Both the position numbers and the translations under genes were made by a program. Below, in pieces: positions 43,809 through 64,000 of a stretch of 64,000 bases of DNA. The stretch is from Mycobacterium numidiamassiliense (lineage in GTDB: Bacteria > Actinomycetota > Actinomycetes > Mycobacteriales > Mycobacteriaceae): positions 3,502,966-3,566,965 of the forward strand of contig NZ_FUEZ01000004.1 in the NCBI RefSeq assembly GCF_900157365.1, in the 5' to 3' direction. Under the pieces are notes generated by a model. It saw only the letters and a list, made by a program, of their open reading frames with translations. It was not told the DNA's origin and searched no databases. Every line of letters begins with the position of its first letter. Positions within the stretch are counted from its first letter, which is position 1.

Positions 43809-64000
<20,192 letters not shown>

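Overview
The window is high-GC DNA from a Mycobacterium, probably a non-tuberculous slow grower. Several proteins read as close relatives of M. tuberculosis genes: PknE, PknK, the SubI-CysT-CysW sulfate importer, the cNMP/patatin protein Rv2565, and the MFS-cNMP-patatin fusion Rv3239c. F420-type LLM oxidoreductases, a mycofactocin-type SDR and several leaderless promoters (TANNNT, 7 nt, then ATG/GTG) fit the same assignment. No tRNA, rRNA, insertion sequence, prophage or CRISPR array was seen.

Region 1 (1-14.7 kb) is mainly lipid and redox metabolism. It starts with a minus-strand operon of SnoaL-like protein, sulfotransferase, DUF1214 protein and SDR. Two SDRs with leaderless promoters follow, then a DUF1003/membrane-protein pair and an FAD oxidoreductase behind a perfect KstR-type operator. 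After these come a PknF-like kinase, a zinc metallopeptidase, an LLM oxidoreductase, a flavin reductase-like protein, a RibD-like reductase and a START/SRPBCC protein.

Region 2 (14.7-29 kb) is a signalling block. It holds pknE with its thioredoxin-fold sensor, a REC-cyclase, a histidine kinase with a lone receiver, a cNMP-binding patatin (Rv2565 type), an FHA-cyclase 31 nt upstream of an MFS-cNMP-patatin fusion, and a PknH-like kinase with a different sensor. Two cyclases sit among two cyclic-nucleotide-binding phospholipase-like proteins, which suggests a local cNMP-to-lipid circuit.

Region 3 (29-38.5 kb) holds an Mrr-related protein that seems to lack its nuclease domain, a type III glutamine synthetase, an exported C39-like protein whose ribosome-binding site lies in a hairpin, and subI-cysT-cysW without cysA. 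Upstream of subI is an 18-codon leaderless ORF ending Cys-Cys-Arg, which matches the known mycobacterial cysteine attenuators. An MFS transporter closes the region.

Region 4 (38.7-64 kb) has pknK, then a minus-strand cluster transcribed toward it: a very large non-ribosomal peptide synthetase (NRPS, at least about 6,730 residues, N terminus outside the window), an F420-type oxidoreductase and a methyltransferase. The visible NRPS has six modules with epimerases in the third and fifth and a terminal thioesterase. The adenylation cores of those two modules share 224 identical bases, a sign of gene conversion. This cluster is the best candidate for an undescribed system.
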